A stretch of DNA of 64,000 nucleotides from Campylobacterales bacterium. Lineage in GTDB: Bacteria; Campylobacterota; Campylobacteria; Campylobacterales; QNZT01. Where the stretch lies: NCBI GenBank assembly GCA_027023305.1, contig JALVVR010000048.1:171579-235578 (forward strand), written 5' to 3'. Positions 29,668-39,584 of the stretch are shown piece after piece (the first letter of the stretch is position 1; each line of letters opens with the position of its first letter). The position numbers were made by a program, and so were the translations under genes. The notes beneath the pieces are model-generated. The model saw only the letters and a program-made list of their open reading frames with translations. It was not told the DNA's origin and searched no databases.

Positions 29668-30468
29668 ATGAATATAAAAGCAAAGAAAAGATTTGGACAA
29701 AACTTCCTTAAAGATGAGTCCATAAAACAAAAAATCATCCAAGCGATGCCCAATGATAGTCTAAAAATTATCGAGATTGGACCTGGCTTAGGTGATTTGA
29801 CAAAAAAGTTGTTAGAAAAAGATAAAGATATAACAGCTTTTGAAATTGACTTAGAGTTGTGTGATTATTTGCAAGACTCTTTAAAAAGTGAGATAAACAA
29901 AGGGCAACTTAGTTTAGTTTGTAAAGATGTATTAGAGTGTTGGGATGATTCCTTACACAGTGAAGACTATCATCTTATAGCAAATCTACCATACTATGTT
30001 GCTACAAATATAATCTTAAAAGCACTTGGTGACAGCAAGTGTAGAAGCATGCTTGTCATGATACAAAAAGAGGTGGCTTTGAAGTTCTCTGCGAAAGTAG
30101 GGGATAAAGAGTTTTCATCTTTGGGTATTTTGGCTAGTTTAGTTGGAGAAAGTGAGTTACTATTTGATGTAGGAGGAGAGTGTTTTGATCCTCCACCAAA
30201 AGTAACCTCTTCTATTTTGAGGATAGAAAAGACAAAAGATTATATTTGTAATGAACTTTTTAAAGATGAAAAAGAGTTTGAGAGTTTTAAAAAGTTTTTA
30301 AAAACTGCTTTTGTGGCTCCAAGAAAAATCTTAGCAAAAAATCTACAAAGTAGGTATGATAAAAAAAAGATAAAAGAGTTTTTTGAGAAAAACAATTTAT
30401 CTCCTACTTTAAGACCTCACCAACTTTCAGTTAAGGAATATCACCTATTATTTCAAATAATAGGATAA
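29668..30468 (+). CDS. rsmA: 16S rRNA dimethyladenosine transferase
   Basis: 266 residues. It dimethylates the two adjacent adenines in the 3' hairpin of 16S rRNA (KsgA). SAM motif IEIGPGLGDLTKKLLEK (~35-52), catalytic NLPYYVATNII (~105-116) and the N-terminal KKRFGQNFLKDE are characteristic. It is the first gene of a five-gene plus-strand run (rsmA-rnj-kpsF-rsu-type-rarA) devoted to RNA maturation plus KDO synthesis; rnj begins 3 nt later. Confidence 0.97.
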   Translation: MNIKAKKRFGQNFLKDESIKQKIIQAMPNDSLKIIEIGPGLGDLTKKLLEKDKDITAFEIDLELCDYLQDSLKSEINKGQLSLVCKDVLECWDDSLHSEDYHLIANLPYYVATNIILKALGDSKCRSMLVMIQKEVALKFSAKVGDKEFSSLGILASLVGESELLFDVGGECFDPPPKVTSSILRIEKTKDYICNELFKDEKEFESFKKFLKTAFVAPRKILAKNLQSRYDKKKIKEFFEKNNLSPTLRPHQLSVKEYHLLFQIIG

Positions 30469-30471
30469 ACA

Positions 30472-32385
30472 ATGGCAGAAGAAAACAAACCAAAAGAGCA
30501 GGGAAGTAAACCTGCACAAAACAAGCAAGAAAATCAAAATAGCCAAGCAAAGAATGGCAATCAACCAAATCAAAACAGACCCAAAAAGAACAATAACAGA
30601 AGAAATAAATTTTCTGCAAAACTTGGAAACCAACAGTGGGAACTTGATATAAAAGATGCTATAAATGCAAACAAACAAGTAAGACAAAGAGCCTTACAAA
30701 GTTACAACAAAATGAACCAAAACAATCCTCATAAGATAAAGATAACTCCACTTGGAGGTCTAGGTGAAATTGGTGGAAACTTCATGGTTATGGAGACAAA
30801 TACAAGTGCTATCATTATAGATATTGGGATGAGTTTCCCAAGTGAAGATATGCATGGAGTTGATATACTTATTCCTGATTTTTCATATATCAAAAAGGTA
30901 AAAGATAAAATAGAAGGTATAGTGATAACACATGCTCATGAAGACCATATTGGAGCAGTAGCATACTTTTTTAAACAGTTTAAGTTTCCTATATATGCAA
31001 CTCCTTTACCTTTAGGAATGTTAGCAAACAAATTTGATGAACACGGACTTAAAAAAGAAAAAAGTTACTTTAAACCTGTACAAAAAAGAAAGACTTATAA
31101 GATAGGAGATTTTGAAGTAGAGTGGATGCACATAACTCACTCTGTTATTGATGCTTCATCTCTAGCTATCACAACTGATGCTGGAACTATTATTCATACT
31201 GGAGATTTTAAGATAGACCATACTCCAATAGACGGATATCCTACTGATTTGCATAGATTTGCTTACTATGGAGAAAAAGGGGTGCTTTGTCTTTTAAGTG
31301 ATAGTACAAACTCTTATAAAGCTGGTATTACAAAAAGTGAGAGTACTGTTGGACCTACATTTGATAACATTTTTTCAAAAGCAAAGGGCAGAGTTATCAT
31401 GTCAACTTTCTCTTCAAATATACATAGAGTTTACCAAGCTATAGAGCATGGAATCAAATATAACAGAAAAGTATGTGTTATAGGTAGAAGTATGGAGAGA
31501 AATCTTGATATTGCTATGGAGTTAGGATATATAAATCTTGATAGAAGAATCTTTATAGACCCTCATGAAGTAAGTAGATATAACGACAAAGATGTACTTA
31601 TCGTTACAACAGGAAGTCAAGGTGAAACTATGAGTGCACTTTATCGTATGGCGATAGATGAACATAGACACATCAAGATAAAACCAAGTGACCAAATAAT
31701 AATCTCAGCAAAAGCAATACCAGGAAATGAAGCAAGTGTTTCAAGAGTACTAAATTTTTTGATAAAAGCTGGTGCAAAAGTTGCATATCAAGACTTTAGT
31801 GAGATTCATGTAAGTGGACATGCTGCACAAGAGGAACAAAAACTTATGTTAAGACTTATAAAACCTAAGTTTTTCTTACCAGTTCATGGAGAGTATAACC
31901 ATATCCATAAACACAAACAAACAGCAGTAGCTTGTGGAGTAAATCCTAAAAATATACTTCTTATGAGTGATGGCGACCAAGTAGAAGTATGTGCAAAATT
32001 CATCAAAAAAGTAGGCTCAGTAAAAACTGGTAAAACTTACATAGATAACCAAATCAACAGAAAGATAGAGAATGATGTCATAGAAGATAGACAAAATCTA
32101 GCAGAATCTGGAGTTATCATGATAGTAGCACAGATAGAAAAAGACAGTAAAAAACTCTTTTCAAACCCAGTTGTTAGAAGTTATGGTATAGTTCCTGATA
32201 AAGATGACAAAACTTTCTCTAAAGAGATGGAAGACTTAATAGATCAGTTTTTGATAAACTGTAAACCTGAACTTTTTGACAATAAAAGAGAACTTGAAAA
32301 AGCTATGAGACAAATTATAAGAAAACATGTTTTCAGAAAGCTAAAAAAATATCCAACTATAGTTCCAACTGTATTTTTGATGTAG
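30472..32385 (+). CDS. rnj: Ribonuclease J
   Basis: 637 residues. It is a beta-CASP/metallo-beta-lactamase 5' exonuclease and endonuclease, central to mRNA decay in bacteria of this group. Zinc site ITHAHEDHIGAV (~152-163), GDFKIDH, the beta-CASP part around HRVYQAIEHG and the late PVHGEYNHIHKHKQ are present. The first ~85 residues are a low-complexity Asn/Gln/Lys-rich extension, as in H. pylori RNase J, probably disordered and involved in RNA or partner contacts (H. pylori RNase J pairs with RhpA helicase). Confidence 0.95.
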   Translation: MAEENKPKEQGSKPAQNKQENQNSQAKNGNQPNQNRPKKNNNRRNKFSAKLGNQQWELDIKDAINANKQVRQRALQSYNKMNQNNPHKIKITPLGGLGEIGGNFMVMETNTSAIIIDIGMSFPSEDMHGVDILIPDFSYIKKVKDKIEGIVITHAHEDHIGAVAYFFKQFKFPIYATPLPLGMLANKFDEHGLKKEKSYFKPVQKRKTYKIGDFEVEWMHITHSVIDASSLAITTDAGTIIHTGDFKIDHTPIDGYPTDLHRFAYYGEKGVLCLLSDSTNSYKAGITKSESTVGPTFDNIFSKAKGRVIMSTFSSNIHRVYQAIEHGIKYNRKVCVIGRSMERNLDIAMELGYINLDRRIFIDPHEVSRYNDKDVLIVTTGSQGETMSALYRMAIDEHRHIKIKPSDQIIISAKAIPGNEASVSRVLNFLIKAGAKVAYQDFSEIHVSGHAAQEEQKLMLRLIKPKFFLPVHGEYNHIHKHKQTAVACGVNPKNILLMSDGDQVEVCAKFIKKVGSVKTGKTYIDNQINRKIENDVIEDRQNLAESGVIMIVAQIEKDSKKLFSNPVVRSYGIVPDKDDKTFSKEMEDLIDQFLINCKPELFDNKRELEKAMRQIIRKHVFRKLKKYPTIVPTVFLM

Positions 32386-32392
32386 GTTAGAG

Positions 32393-33352
32393 ATGAATTT
32401 TAAAGCTATACTCAAAGAGGTTTTACAAACAGAAGCAGATGAGTTAATCTCTGCTTCAAACAACTTTGATGGAGATATAGACAAAATAGTAGAAATCATC
32501 TACAACACAAAAGGAAAACTCATAGTTACAGGAGTTGGTAAAAGTGGACTTGTAGGGAGTAAAATAGCTGCTACACTAGCTAGTACTGGTACAAGTAGTT
32601 TCTTCTTACATCCAACGGAAGCTATGCACGGTGATCTTGGTATGATAAGCAAAGGAGACTCTGTTTTAGCTATAAGTTTTTCAGGAGAGAGTGAAGAGCT
32701 TGTCAAGATAATCCCTCATATAAAAAGATTTGACATACCACTTATCGGTATGGCTAGAAGTAAAGAGAGTACTCTAGGTAAAAACTCTGATAAATTTTTA
32801 AGTATAGATGTAAAAAAAGAGGCTTGTCCTTTAGGAGTAGCTCCTACAAGTTCTACAACTTTAACTATGGCTTTAGGTGATGCCTTGGCCGTTTGTTTGA
32901 TGAAAAAAAGAGGATTTAAAAAAGAAGATTTTGCCTCTTTTCATCCAGGTGGAAGCTTAGGAAAACAACTTTTTGTAAAATTAAGTGATATCATGCAAAC
33001 TTCAAATCTCCCAATAGTTGACAAATCAACAACCCTAAAAGATGCTATATCTATCATGAGTGAGGGAAGACTTGGAAATGTTTTAATATCAAATGAAAAC
33101 AAACTAGTAGGTGTTTTAAGTGATGGAGACCTAAGAAGAGGTATGATGAGAGATGACTTTTCTCTTGATGCAAATATCTTAGAGTATGCAACTTTGTCTC
33201 CAAAATGTATAGATGATGAAACTTTACTAGCAAGTGATGCTTTAAAGATTATAGAACAAAACAAAGTACAACTCTTAGTAATAACAGATAAACAAAAAAA
33301 TATAAAAGGTGTGGTTCATATCCATACTTTAGTAGAAATGGGGATAAAATGA
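32393..33352 (+). CDS. kpsF: Arabinose-5-phosphate isomerase (SIS + 2 CBS)
   Basis: 319 residues. It interconverts ribulose-5-phosphate and arabinose-5-phosphate for KDO synthesis (lipopolysaccharide or capsule). The SIS domain (residues ~35-185) shows IVTGVGKSGLVGSKIAATLA and SFSGESEEL; the family motif HPGGSLGK follows. Two CBS domains fill residues ~205-319 (MSEGRLGNVLI...GDLRRGM, QNKVQLLVITD). The following gene overlaps it by 4 nt. Confidence 0.93.
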   Translation: MNFKAILKEVLQTEADELISASNNFDGDIDKIVEIIYNTKGKLIVTGVGKSGLVGSKIAATLASTGTSSFFLHPTEAMHGDLGMISKGDSVLAISFSGESEELVKIIPHIKRFDIPLIGMARSKESTLGKNSDKFLSIDVKKEACPLGVAPTSSTTLTMALGDALAVCLMKKRGFKKEDFASFHPGGSLGKQLFVKLSDIMQTSNLPIVDKSTTLKDAISIMSEGRLGNVLISNENKLVGVLSDGDLRRGMMRDDFSLDANILEYATLSPKCIDDETLLASDALKIIEQNKVQLLVITDKQKNIKGVVHIHTLVEMGIK

Positions 33353-34128
33353 GCCAAGAAGAAGATGGAATAAGACTAAACAAGTTCCTTTCACACAACA
33401 CAAGACACAGCAGAAGAGAAGCAGATGAACTTATCAAAAATGGAAATGTCAAGATAAAAGGAAAAGTAATAACCGACCTTGCTACAAAGGTAAAAAGAGG
33501 TGATAAAGTTTTTCTAAGAGGAAGTTTTGTACATAGAAAAAATGAATTTACAGTTCTAGTTTACAACAAACAAAAGGGTGAACTTGTAACTAAAAAAGAT
33601 GATAGAGGAAGAAAGACTATCTTTGATAACTTATCAAAAAGATATCACCACTACTTACCAGTAGGAAGACTTGACTTTGCTAGTGAAGGACTTATACTTT
33701 TAACAGACTCACCAAGTGTTGCATCAGCTTTGATGGAGAGTTCTTTAGAGAGAGTTTATTACCTAAAGATAAAAGGAAAACTCACAGCAGGTATGGAAGA
33801 AGGTATGAAAAATGGACTTTATGCCGAAGATGCAACAGCTGGAGCTCATGAAAAAAGTGAGATAAAATCTATGGAATTTGCTCCTTTTTTATGGTACAAA
33901 GTCCAAAAAGAAGATAAAGGCTTTACAAAACTAAAAGTAGCCATAAGAGAGGGTAAAAACAGAGAACTAAGAAGATTTTTTGCCTACTATGGAAGTGAAG
34001 TGATGGATCTTAAAAGAGTAGAGTTTGGAGGGATAAGCCTTGATATTGCTCCTGGTAAAAAAAGATTTTTAACAAAAACAGAGTATCACTCTTTGCATAC
34101 TTTTTTACAAGGGTTAGATAAAAAGTGA
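33349..34128 (+). CDS. Pseudouridine synthase, RsuA/RluB/E/F family
   Basis: 259 residues. An N-terminal S4 RNA-binding domain (IRLNKFLSHNTRHSRREADE) is followed by the catalytic domain with GRLDFASEGLILLTD, whose Asp is the nucleophile, and EGKNRELRRFFAYYG. The architecture with the S4 domain resembles RluB (23S rRNA), but RsuA and RluF share it, so the target uridine is not assigned. The start overlaps the kpsF stop. Confidence 0.9.
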   Translation: MSQEEDGIRLNKFLSHNTRHSRREADELIKNGNVKIKGKVITDLATKVKRGDKVFLRGSFVHRKNEFTVLVYNKQKGELVTKKDDRGRKTIFDNLSKRYHHYLPVGRLDFASEGLILLTDSPSVASALMESSLERVYYLKIKGKLTAGMEEGMKNGLYAEDATAGAHEKSEIKSMEFAPFLWYKVQKEDKGFTKLKVAIREGKNRELRRFFAYYGSEVMDLKRVEFGGISLDIAPGKKRFLTKTEYHSLHTFLQGLDKK

Positions 34129-35309
34129 TTCAAAACCTAGCCCAAACTCTCAGACCTAAAAAACTTGATGATGTCATAGGGCAAACTCATATATTAGCAG
34201 AAGACAAGCCACTTTATAAACTGATAAAAAAAGGCTCACTTCCTCACTCATTTTTTTATGGTCCAGCAGGATGTGGAAAAACTACAGTAGCTAAGATAAT
34301 AGCAAATGAGCTTGGAAGTGATTTTTACTTTTTAGATGCTACTAGTATCAAAGTAGAAGAGATAAGAAAGATACTTAAAACTCATAAAAACTCACTCATA
34401 AAACCAACTATCTTTATCGACGAAGTGCATAGACTCTCAAAAACTCAACAAGAAGTACTCCTACTTCCTATGGAGAGCAATGAAGCTCTAATCCTTGGAG
34501 CAAGTACAGAAAATCCTTACTTTACACTAACCTCAGGGATAAGAAGTCGAAGTATGCTTTTTGAGTTTAAAGCTATCAAAAAAGAGGAGTTTGAAAAACT
34601 TTTTGTGAGGGTAGAAAAAGAGTTTAGCATAGAGATAAACAAAGAAGCAAGAGAGTATCTAGTAGATAGTAGTGCAGGAGATGTAAGAGCTCTTCTAAAT
34701 CTTTTAGAGTTTGGTTTAAAAGCTGATGAGAGTTTAGATATAAAAACTTTAAAAGAGCTTAGACCACAGGCTTTAAAAGATGGAGTTAGCTCCTCTGATA
34801 CTCACTACAACTTAGCCTCTGCACTTATAAAAAGTCTTAGAGGAAGTGATATAGATGCTTCACTTTACTATCTAGCAAGACTTATAGATGGTGGAGAGAG
34901 TGCTGATTTTATAGCTAGAAGATTAGTTATATTTTCAAGTGAAGATATAGGAAATGCCAACCCTCATGCTCTAAACTTAGCAACTTCAACCCTGACTGCA
35001 GTAAAAAATATAGGCTATCCAGAAGCTAGGATAATCTTAGCTCAATGTACAGTTTACTTAGCTTCATCTCCAAAATCAAACTCATCTTACAAAGCTATAA
35101 ATCAAGCACTAGATTATGTAAAAAACAATCCACCTTTAACAGTTCCAAATCACTTAAAAAGCCCACCATCTTCTGAGTACCTATATCCTCATGACTTTGG
35201 TGGATATGTGGGACAAAAGTATTTAGAAAAAGATTTGAGTTTTTATGAAAGTTTTGGTGTAGGATTTGAAAAAACTCTTAGTGAGTGGATTGAGAAGATA
35301 AAGAAGTAG
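34125..35309 (+). CDS. rarA: Replication-associated recombination protein A (MgsA/RarA)
   Basis: 394 residues. It is a AAA+ clamp-loader-like ATPase that acts at stalled replication forks. Walker A FYGPAGCGKTTVAKIIANEL (~45), Walker B IFIDEVHRLSKTQQ (~104), sensor GASTENPYFTLTSGIRSR and, in the C-terminal tetramerisation domain, RLVIFSSEDIGNANPHAL are typical. It starts at a GTG (34125) overlapping the preceding stop. It is convergent with yajQ. Confidence 0.95.
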   Translation: MIQNLAQTLRPKKLDDVIGQTHILAEDKPLYKLIKKGSLPHSFFYGPAGCGKTTVAKIIANELGSDFYFLDATSIKVEEIRKILKTHKNSLIKPTIFIDEVHRLSKTQQEVLLLPMESNEALILGASTENPYFTLTSGIRSRSMLFEFKAIKKEEFEKLFVRVEKEFSIEINKEAREYLVDSSAGDVRALLNLLEFGLKADESLDIKTLKELRPQALKDGVSSSDTHYNLASALIKSLRGSDIDASLYYLARLIDGGESADFIARRLVIFSSEDIGNANPHALNLATSTLTAVKNIGYPEARIILAQCTVYLASSPKSNSSYKAINQALDYVKNNPPLTVPNHLKSPPSSEYLYPHDFGGYVGQKYLEKDLSFYESFGVGFEKTLSEWIEKIKK

Positions 35310-35324
35310 AAAAAACTCTACTTC
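35303..35324. terminator. Hairpin shared by the convergent rarA and yajQ stop codons
   Basis: GAAGTAG and CTACTTC form a 7-bp stem with an 8-nt A-rich loop. Each arm contains one TAG stop (rarA on plus, yajQ on minus). The A run in the loop gives no U tract after the stem, so bidirectional termination is plausible, not proven. Confidence 0.4.
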
Positions 35325-35815
35325 ATGTTGATAAAAGAGATAGCAACCTCCAAATCCATCTCACGAACTAGTTTCATAACAGCTTGAAGTTCATCTATGG
35401 ATTTGCTTTTTATTCTTATCTCATCACCTTGGATTTGGGCATTTACTTTTAGTTTTTTGCTTTTTATCTCTTTTACTATCTTTTTTGAATCCTCTTTTGT
35501 TAGTACATCTCTGATAGTAAGAACAAGTTTAGTGTTTCCACCACCTACTTGCTCTCTTGAGTGTTCATTTACTGCTTTTGAACTGATACCTCTTTTTATA
35601 ATCTTTGCGACAACTATGTCCATCATAGCTTCTGCTTTGTTATCAGTTGTAGTAGTTAGAGTTATAGTTTTTGCTTGTTCATTGTAGTCTATATCAGCCT
35701 TTAAACCTTTAAAGTCATACCTACTAGCTACCTCTTTTTTTGCTTGCTCAATTGCATTTTTCATCTCTTGTTTATCAATCTCAGCAGTTATATCTAAACT
35801 ATGCTCTTTTGCCAT
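35318..35815 (-). CDS. yajQ: YajQ family nucleotide-binding protein
   Basis: 165 residues, the full length of the family. Start MAKEHSLDITAEIDKQEMKN and the segment ASRYDFKGLKADIDYN are typical of YajQ/DUF520, two ferredoxin-like halves that bind nucleotides; in Xanthomonas a homologue binds cyclic di-GMP. Role in this group unknown. It lies 4 nt after accC in the same direction, so it may be read from the accBC transcript. Confidence 0.92.
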   Translation of the reverse strand: MAKEHSLDITAEIDKQEMKNAIEQAKKEVASRYDFKGLKADIDYNEQAKTITLTTTTDNKAEAMMDIVVAKIIKRGISSKAVNEHSREQVGGGNTKLVLTIRDVLTKEDSKKIVKEIKSKKLKVNAQIQGDEIRIKSKSIDELQAVMKLVREMDLEVAISFINMK

Positions 35816-35819
35816 CTTT

Positions 35820-37145
35820 TTATCCTAGATAGTTTGTATCGTAGTTGTTTTCTATAAAGTCAGGGTTTTCCATCATCTTAGAGTGAAAATCAATAACAGT
35901 TTTTATACCCTCTACTTCAAACTCTCTTAAAGCTTCTTTCATCTTTTCTATTGCTCTATCTCTATCTTCTGCCCAAACTATAAGCTTTCCTATCATGGAG
36001 TCATAGTACTGAGGAACTGTATAACCACAGTATGCATGAGAGTCAACTCTTACATTTCTTCCACCAGGGATTATCCATTGTGTTATCTTCCCAGGACTTG
36101 GAAGAAATTTTACTGGGTCTTCAGCAGTTATCCTGCACTCGATAGAATGCCCACTAAAGTTTATACTCTCTTGTGAAAAAAGTTCTTCTCCCTCAGCAAC
36201 TTTTATCATCCACTCTATGATATCAACTCCACTTACCATCTCACTTACTGGATGTTCAACTTGAAGTCTTGTGTTCATCTCCATAAAGTAAAAATCCCCA
36301 TGCTTATCTACTAAAAACTCGAAAGTTCCTGCATTTTCATATCCGATATATTTTGTAGCATTTACTGCTGCTTCATGTATAGCTTTTCTTTTCTCAGGAG
36401 TCAAAACCATAGCTGGAGACTCTTCTATAAGTTTTTGATGTCTTCTTTGAAGTGAACAGTCTCTTTCACCTAGATGAATTACATTTCCATGAGCATCTGC
36501 TAATACTTGAACTTCTACATGACGAGGATTTTCGATAAACTTTTCCATATACATCGTACCATCACCAAAAGCTGTTAGGGCTTCATTTGATGCTGAAAGA
36601 AAAGCATTTTCTACTTCTGCTTCACAGTCTATCTTTCTCATACCTCTTCCACCACCACCAGCAGAAGCTTTTACTATAACAGGGTAACCCATCTCATTTG
36701 CTAGTTTTATAGCTTCCTCTGGAGTATCTATAGCTCCATCACTTCCTGGAACTACTGGAACTTTAGCTTTTTTCATAACCTCTTTTGCTTTTGATTTATC
36801 ACTCATAAGTTGCATAACTTCAACAGATGGTCCTATAAACTTGATATTGTGATGTTTACATATCTCAACAAAATCTTGATTTTCACTCAAAAATCCATAT
36901 CCTGGAAATATAGCATCACACTCAGTCATCTCAGCTGCACTTATGATAGCTGGGATATTTAAGTAACTTGTATCACTTCTATCTTTTCCGATACAAACAG
37001 TCATATCTGCATACTTTAGATAAAGAGCATCTTTGTCAGCTTGAGAATAAACAGCAACAGCTTCTTTTCCCATCTCTTTTATAGTTCTTATCGCTCTTAG
37101 GGCTATCTCACCTCTGTTTGCGATAAGGATTCTTTTTATTGACAT
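35820..37145 (-). CDS. accC: Acetyl-CoA carboxylase, biotin carboxylase subunit
   Basis: 441 residues. It carboxylates the biotin of AccB using ATP and bicarbonate, the first step of fatty-acid synthesis. ATP-grasp marks: IVKASAGGGGRGMRKID (~158-174), GERDCSLQRRHQKLIEE (~232), EFLVDKHGDFYFMEMNTRLQ (~275) and the catalytic RLQVEHPVSEM. The length is normal. Its ATG overlaps the accB stop by 1 nt. Confidence 0.96.
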   Translation of the reverse strand: MSIKRILIANRGEIALRAIRTIKEMGKEAVAVYSQADKDALYLKYADMTVCIGKDRSDTSYLNIPAIISAAEMTECDAIFPGYGFLSENQDFVEICKHHNIKFIGPSVEVMQLMSDKSKAKEVMKKAKVPVVPGSDGAIDTPEEAIKLANEMGYPVIVKASAGGGGRGMRKIDCEAEVENAFLSASNEALTAFGDGTMYMEKFIENPRHVEVQVLADAHGNVIHLGERDCSLQRRHQKLIEESPAMVLTPEKRKAIHEAAVNATKYIGYENAGTFEFLVDKHGDFYFMEMNTRLQVEHPVSEMVSGVDIIEWMIKVAEGEELFSQESINFSGHSIECRITAEDPVKFLPSPGKITQWIIPGGRNVRVDSHAYCGYTVPQYYDSMIGKLIVWAEDRDRAIEKMKEALREFEVEGIKTVIDFHSKMMENPDFIENNYDTNYLG

Positions 37146-37603
37146 TATTTTTTCTCCACTAAAAACAGAGGTGTATCAAACTCAACAGGTTGTCCATCTT
37201 CAACCAAAATCTCTAAAATAGTACAATCAAACTCAGACTCTATCTCATTCATGATTTTCATAGCTTCTACGATACCTACAGCTTGTCCTTTGTTTATACT
37301 ATCTCCAACTTTTGCAAAGTCAGGTGCTCCTGGGCTTGGTGCTTTATAAAATGTCCCAACCATAGGAGAGTTTATAGTAAGTCCTGAAGGTACTGGTGTT
37401 GGTGCACTCTCACTTGCTTGTTCAACAACTGGTGCTGCTACAGAAACTGGTACTGGAGCTTGTGCCACTACTGGAGCAGATGCAACAACTGTTGCCTCTT
37501 TTGAAAGCGATATACTGAAATCCTTCTTCTCTATCTTTAACTTTGCAACATCGCTTTCATCAAATATTTGTATTATCTCTTTTATATCTTTTTGATTCAT
37601 CAT
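37145..37603 (-). CDS. accB: Acetyl-CoA carboxylase, biotin carboxyl carrier protein
   Basis: 152 residues. A short N-terminal helix domain is followed by an Ala/Pro/Val-rich linker (residues ~37-72) and the biotinyl domain with the target lysine in VEAMKIMNEIE (~residue 116). The thumb segment GTFYKAPSPGAPDF typical of acetyl-CoA carboxylase is present. Two ATGs stand side by side at 37603 and 37600 behind AGGAGAG, so the start is uncertain by one codon. Confidence 0.96.
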   Translation of the reverse strand: MMNQKDIKEIIQIFDESDVAKLKIEKKDFSISLSKEATVVASAPVVAQAPVPVSVAAPVVEQASESAPTPVPSGLTINSPMVGTFYKAPSPGAPDFAKVGDSINKGQAVGIVEAMKIMNEIESEFDCTILEILVEDGQPVEFDTPLFLVEKK

Positions 37604-37667
37604 CTCTCCTAAATTTTTTTAGTATATTTTTAGTATATTAGCCTAATTTATATAAAAAGGGATTTAT

Positions 37668-38228
37668 ATGGGACTAAAAGCTGATAAATGGATAAGAGAA
37701 ATGTCACTAGAACACAAGATGATAGAGCCATTTTGTGAAGAGCAAGTTGGTAGTGGTGTTGTGAGCTATGGAGTTAGTAGCTATGGATATGATATAAGAG
37801 TTGGTAGAGAGTTTAAAATCTTTACAAATGTAAACTCAACAGTAGTTGATCCAAAAAACTTTGATGAAGCAAATGTTATAGATATCCAAACTGATGTAGC
37901 GATAGTTCCACCAAACTCTTTTGCCTTAGCTAGAACTGTTGAGTACTTTAAAATGCCAAAAAATGTTTTAGCGATTTGTTTAGGAAAAAGTACCTATGCA
38001 AGATGTGGAATTATTGTAAATGTTACTCCATTTGAACCTGGGTTTGAAGGGCATATCACTATCGAGATAAGCAACACAACTCCTCTTCCTGCAAAAATCT
38101 ATGCAAACGAGGGGATAGCTCAAGTTCTTTTCTTAGAAGGCGATGAGCCTTGTGAAGTAAACTATGCCGATAAAAAAGGTAAATACCAAAATCAAACAGG
38201 TATAACCCTGCCAAGAATTTTAAAGTAA
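37668..38228 (+). CDS. dcd: dCTP deaminase
   Basis: 186 residues. It deaminates dCTP to dUTP for thymidylate supply. The family signature is [15 protein letters not shown] (~35-49), with [12 protein letters not shown] and the catalytic glutamate region [18 protein letters not shown]. It is the 186-189-residue monofunctional form. AAGGGA lies before the ATG. The promoter is likely within the AT-rich 64 bp shared with accB on the other strand. Confidence 0.95.
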   Translation: MGLKADKWIREMSLEHKMIEPFCEEQVGSGVVSYGVSSYGYDIRVGREFKIFTNVNSTVVDPKNFDEANVIDIQTDVAIVPPNSFALARTVEYFKMPKNVLAICLGKSTYARCGIIVNVTPFEPGFEGHITIEISNTTPLPAKIYANEGIAQVLFLEGDEPCEVNYADKKGKYQNQTGITLPRILK

Positions 38229-38232
38229 TCTC

Positions 38233-39561
38233 ATGACAAGAAATCAACTCTTAGAAGTAGCAAACTTTTTAAAGCAACACAAAAAGATAAACACTATCTA
38301 TAGAGTTGAAGATACTATTTTAAAAGTAGAGTTTGGAAAAAATGAAGCTATCTTTTTTGACTTAAAAAAAGGAGATAGTTATGCCTTTTTGAAGAGTAGT
38401 TATAAAGTTTTAAAGCGATACTCTGCACCATTTGACATAGTTTTGAAAAAACGATTTTCAAATGCCCTTATAGAAAAGATAGAAGTTGAAGATGGAAATA
38501 GGATTTTAAAGTTTCATACCAAAAAAAGCTCAGGCTACAAAGAGCATAAAACTATCCTACAACTAGAGTTTACTGGAAGAAATACAAATGCCATAATCAC
38601 AGATGAAAACAAAATTATCCTAGAAGCCCTTCGACATATAGATAGCTTCACTTCAACTAGGGAGGTAAAAGTAGGAGCTACTCTAAAAGATATACCACCA
38701 AGAGAGTTTAAATCAAAAGATGAAACGATAGAGGATTGTGAGCAGTTTTTAAAAGATGAGTATCTAAAAAGAGAGGAGATAAAACTAAAGGTTATAAAGA
38801 CTCAAAAAGCCTCACAAGTAACCAAAAAGATAAAAAAGTTTCAATCCCTTTTAAAATCTATCCCCTCACCCCAAGAGATAGAACAAAAGATGCAAAAAGC
38901 TTACAGTGATGCAGATATAGTCATGGCAAATCTTCAAAATATCAAATCTTACGAAAAAGAGTTCACTCTTGTAAACTTTGAGGGGAAAGAGGTTTTGATA
39001 ACTCTTCCAAAAGAGGCAAAAAGTGCAACTCATGCAAGTGAGCTTTTATACAAAATGGCTAAAAAACTAAAACAAAAACTAAAAAACTCCCACATAGAAA
39101 GAGAAAACCTAATCTCTAAAATAGAGTTTTATGAATCCTTAAAAGAGATGATAGAAAATGCAAAAAGCTTAGATGAAATAAATCTATATATTCCAAAAGC
39201 GAAAAAAAATGAAAAGCGAAAAAAAATAGATTCTAATATAGAGATTTTTTTCTATCAAGACTACAAAATCCTAGTTGGAAAAAACCAAAAAGGCAACATA
39301 AAACTACTAAAAGAAGCAAATGCTAGTGACTTTTGGCTTCATGTAAAAGATATACCCTCAAGTCATGTTATAATCAAAAATAGTAAAAAATCTCTAAATT
39401 TAGATATAATAGAGTTTGGAGCAAAACTTTGTGTAAACTTGACAAAGCTAAACAAGGGCAACTATTTGGTTGATTACACACAAAGGAGAAATGTAAAAGT
39501 AAGAGAAGGAGCTAATGTTAACTATGTTGATTATAAAACGATAGCTATAGTCAAAGAGTAA
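38233..39561 (+). CDS. NFACT protein, RqcH-like (ribosome-associated quality control)
   Basis: 442 residues. The NFACT-N domain has the conserved FTGRNTNAIITDENKI (~117-132). A basic helical middle (~200-345) forms the coiled-coil M region, and NFACT-R ends the protein with DFWLHVKDIPSSHVIIKN (~370-387). Bacterial RqcH binds the 50S subunit with peptidyl-tRNA and adds alanine tails to stalled chains; older databases call it fibronectin-binding protein. It lies 4 nt after dcd. A second, truncated copy of its 3' end is found at 43965-44059, on the far side of a run of accessory genes. Confidence 0.88.
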   Translation: MTRNQLLEVANFLKQHKKINTIYRVEDTILKVEFGKNEAIFFDLKKGDSYAFLKSSYKVLKRYSAPFDIVLKKRFSNALIEKIEVEDGNRILKFHTKKSSGYKEHKTILQLEFTGRNTNAIITDENKIILEALRHIDSFTSTREVKVGATLKDIPPREFKSKDETIEDCEQFLKDEYLKREEIKLKVIKTQKASQVTKKIKKFQSLLKSIPSPQEIEQKMQKAYSDADIVMANLQNIKSYEKEFTLVNFEGKEVLITLPKEAKSATHASELLYKMAKKLKQKLKNSHIERENLISKIEFYESLKEMIENAKSLDEINLYIPKAKKNEKRKKIDSNIEIFFYQDYKILVGKNQKGNIKLLKEANASDFWLHVKDIPSSHVIIKNSKKSLNLDIIEFGAKLCVNLTKLNKGNYLVDYTQRRNVKVREGANVNYVDYKTIAIVKE

Positions 39562-39584
39562 CAAAATATCCAAAGAGGTTTGTC

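Noticed and set aside
37604-37667. Repeated AGTATAT(T) words between accB and dcd as a repeat element
   Set aside because: Short, AT-only and within promoter-like DNA; not distinguishable from chance or overlapping -10 boxes.
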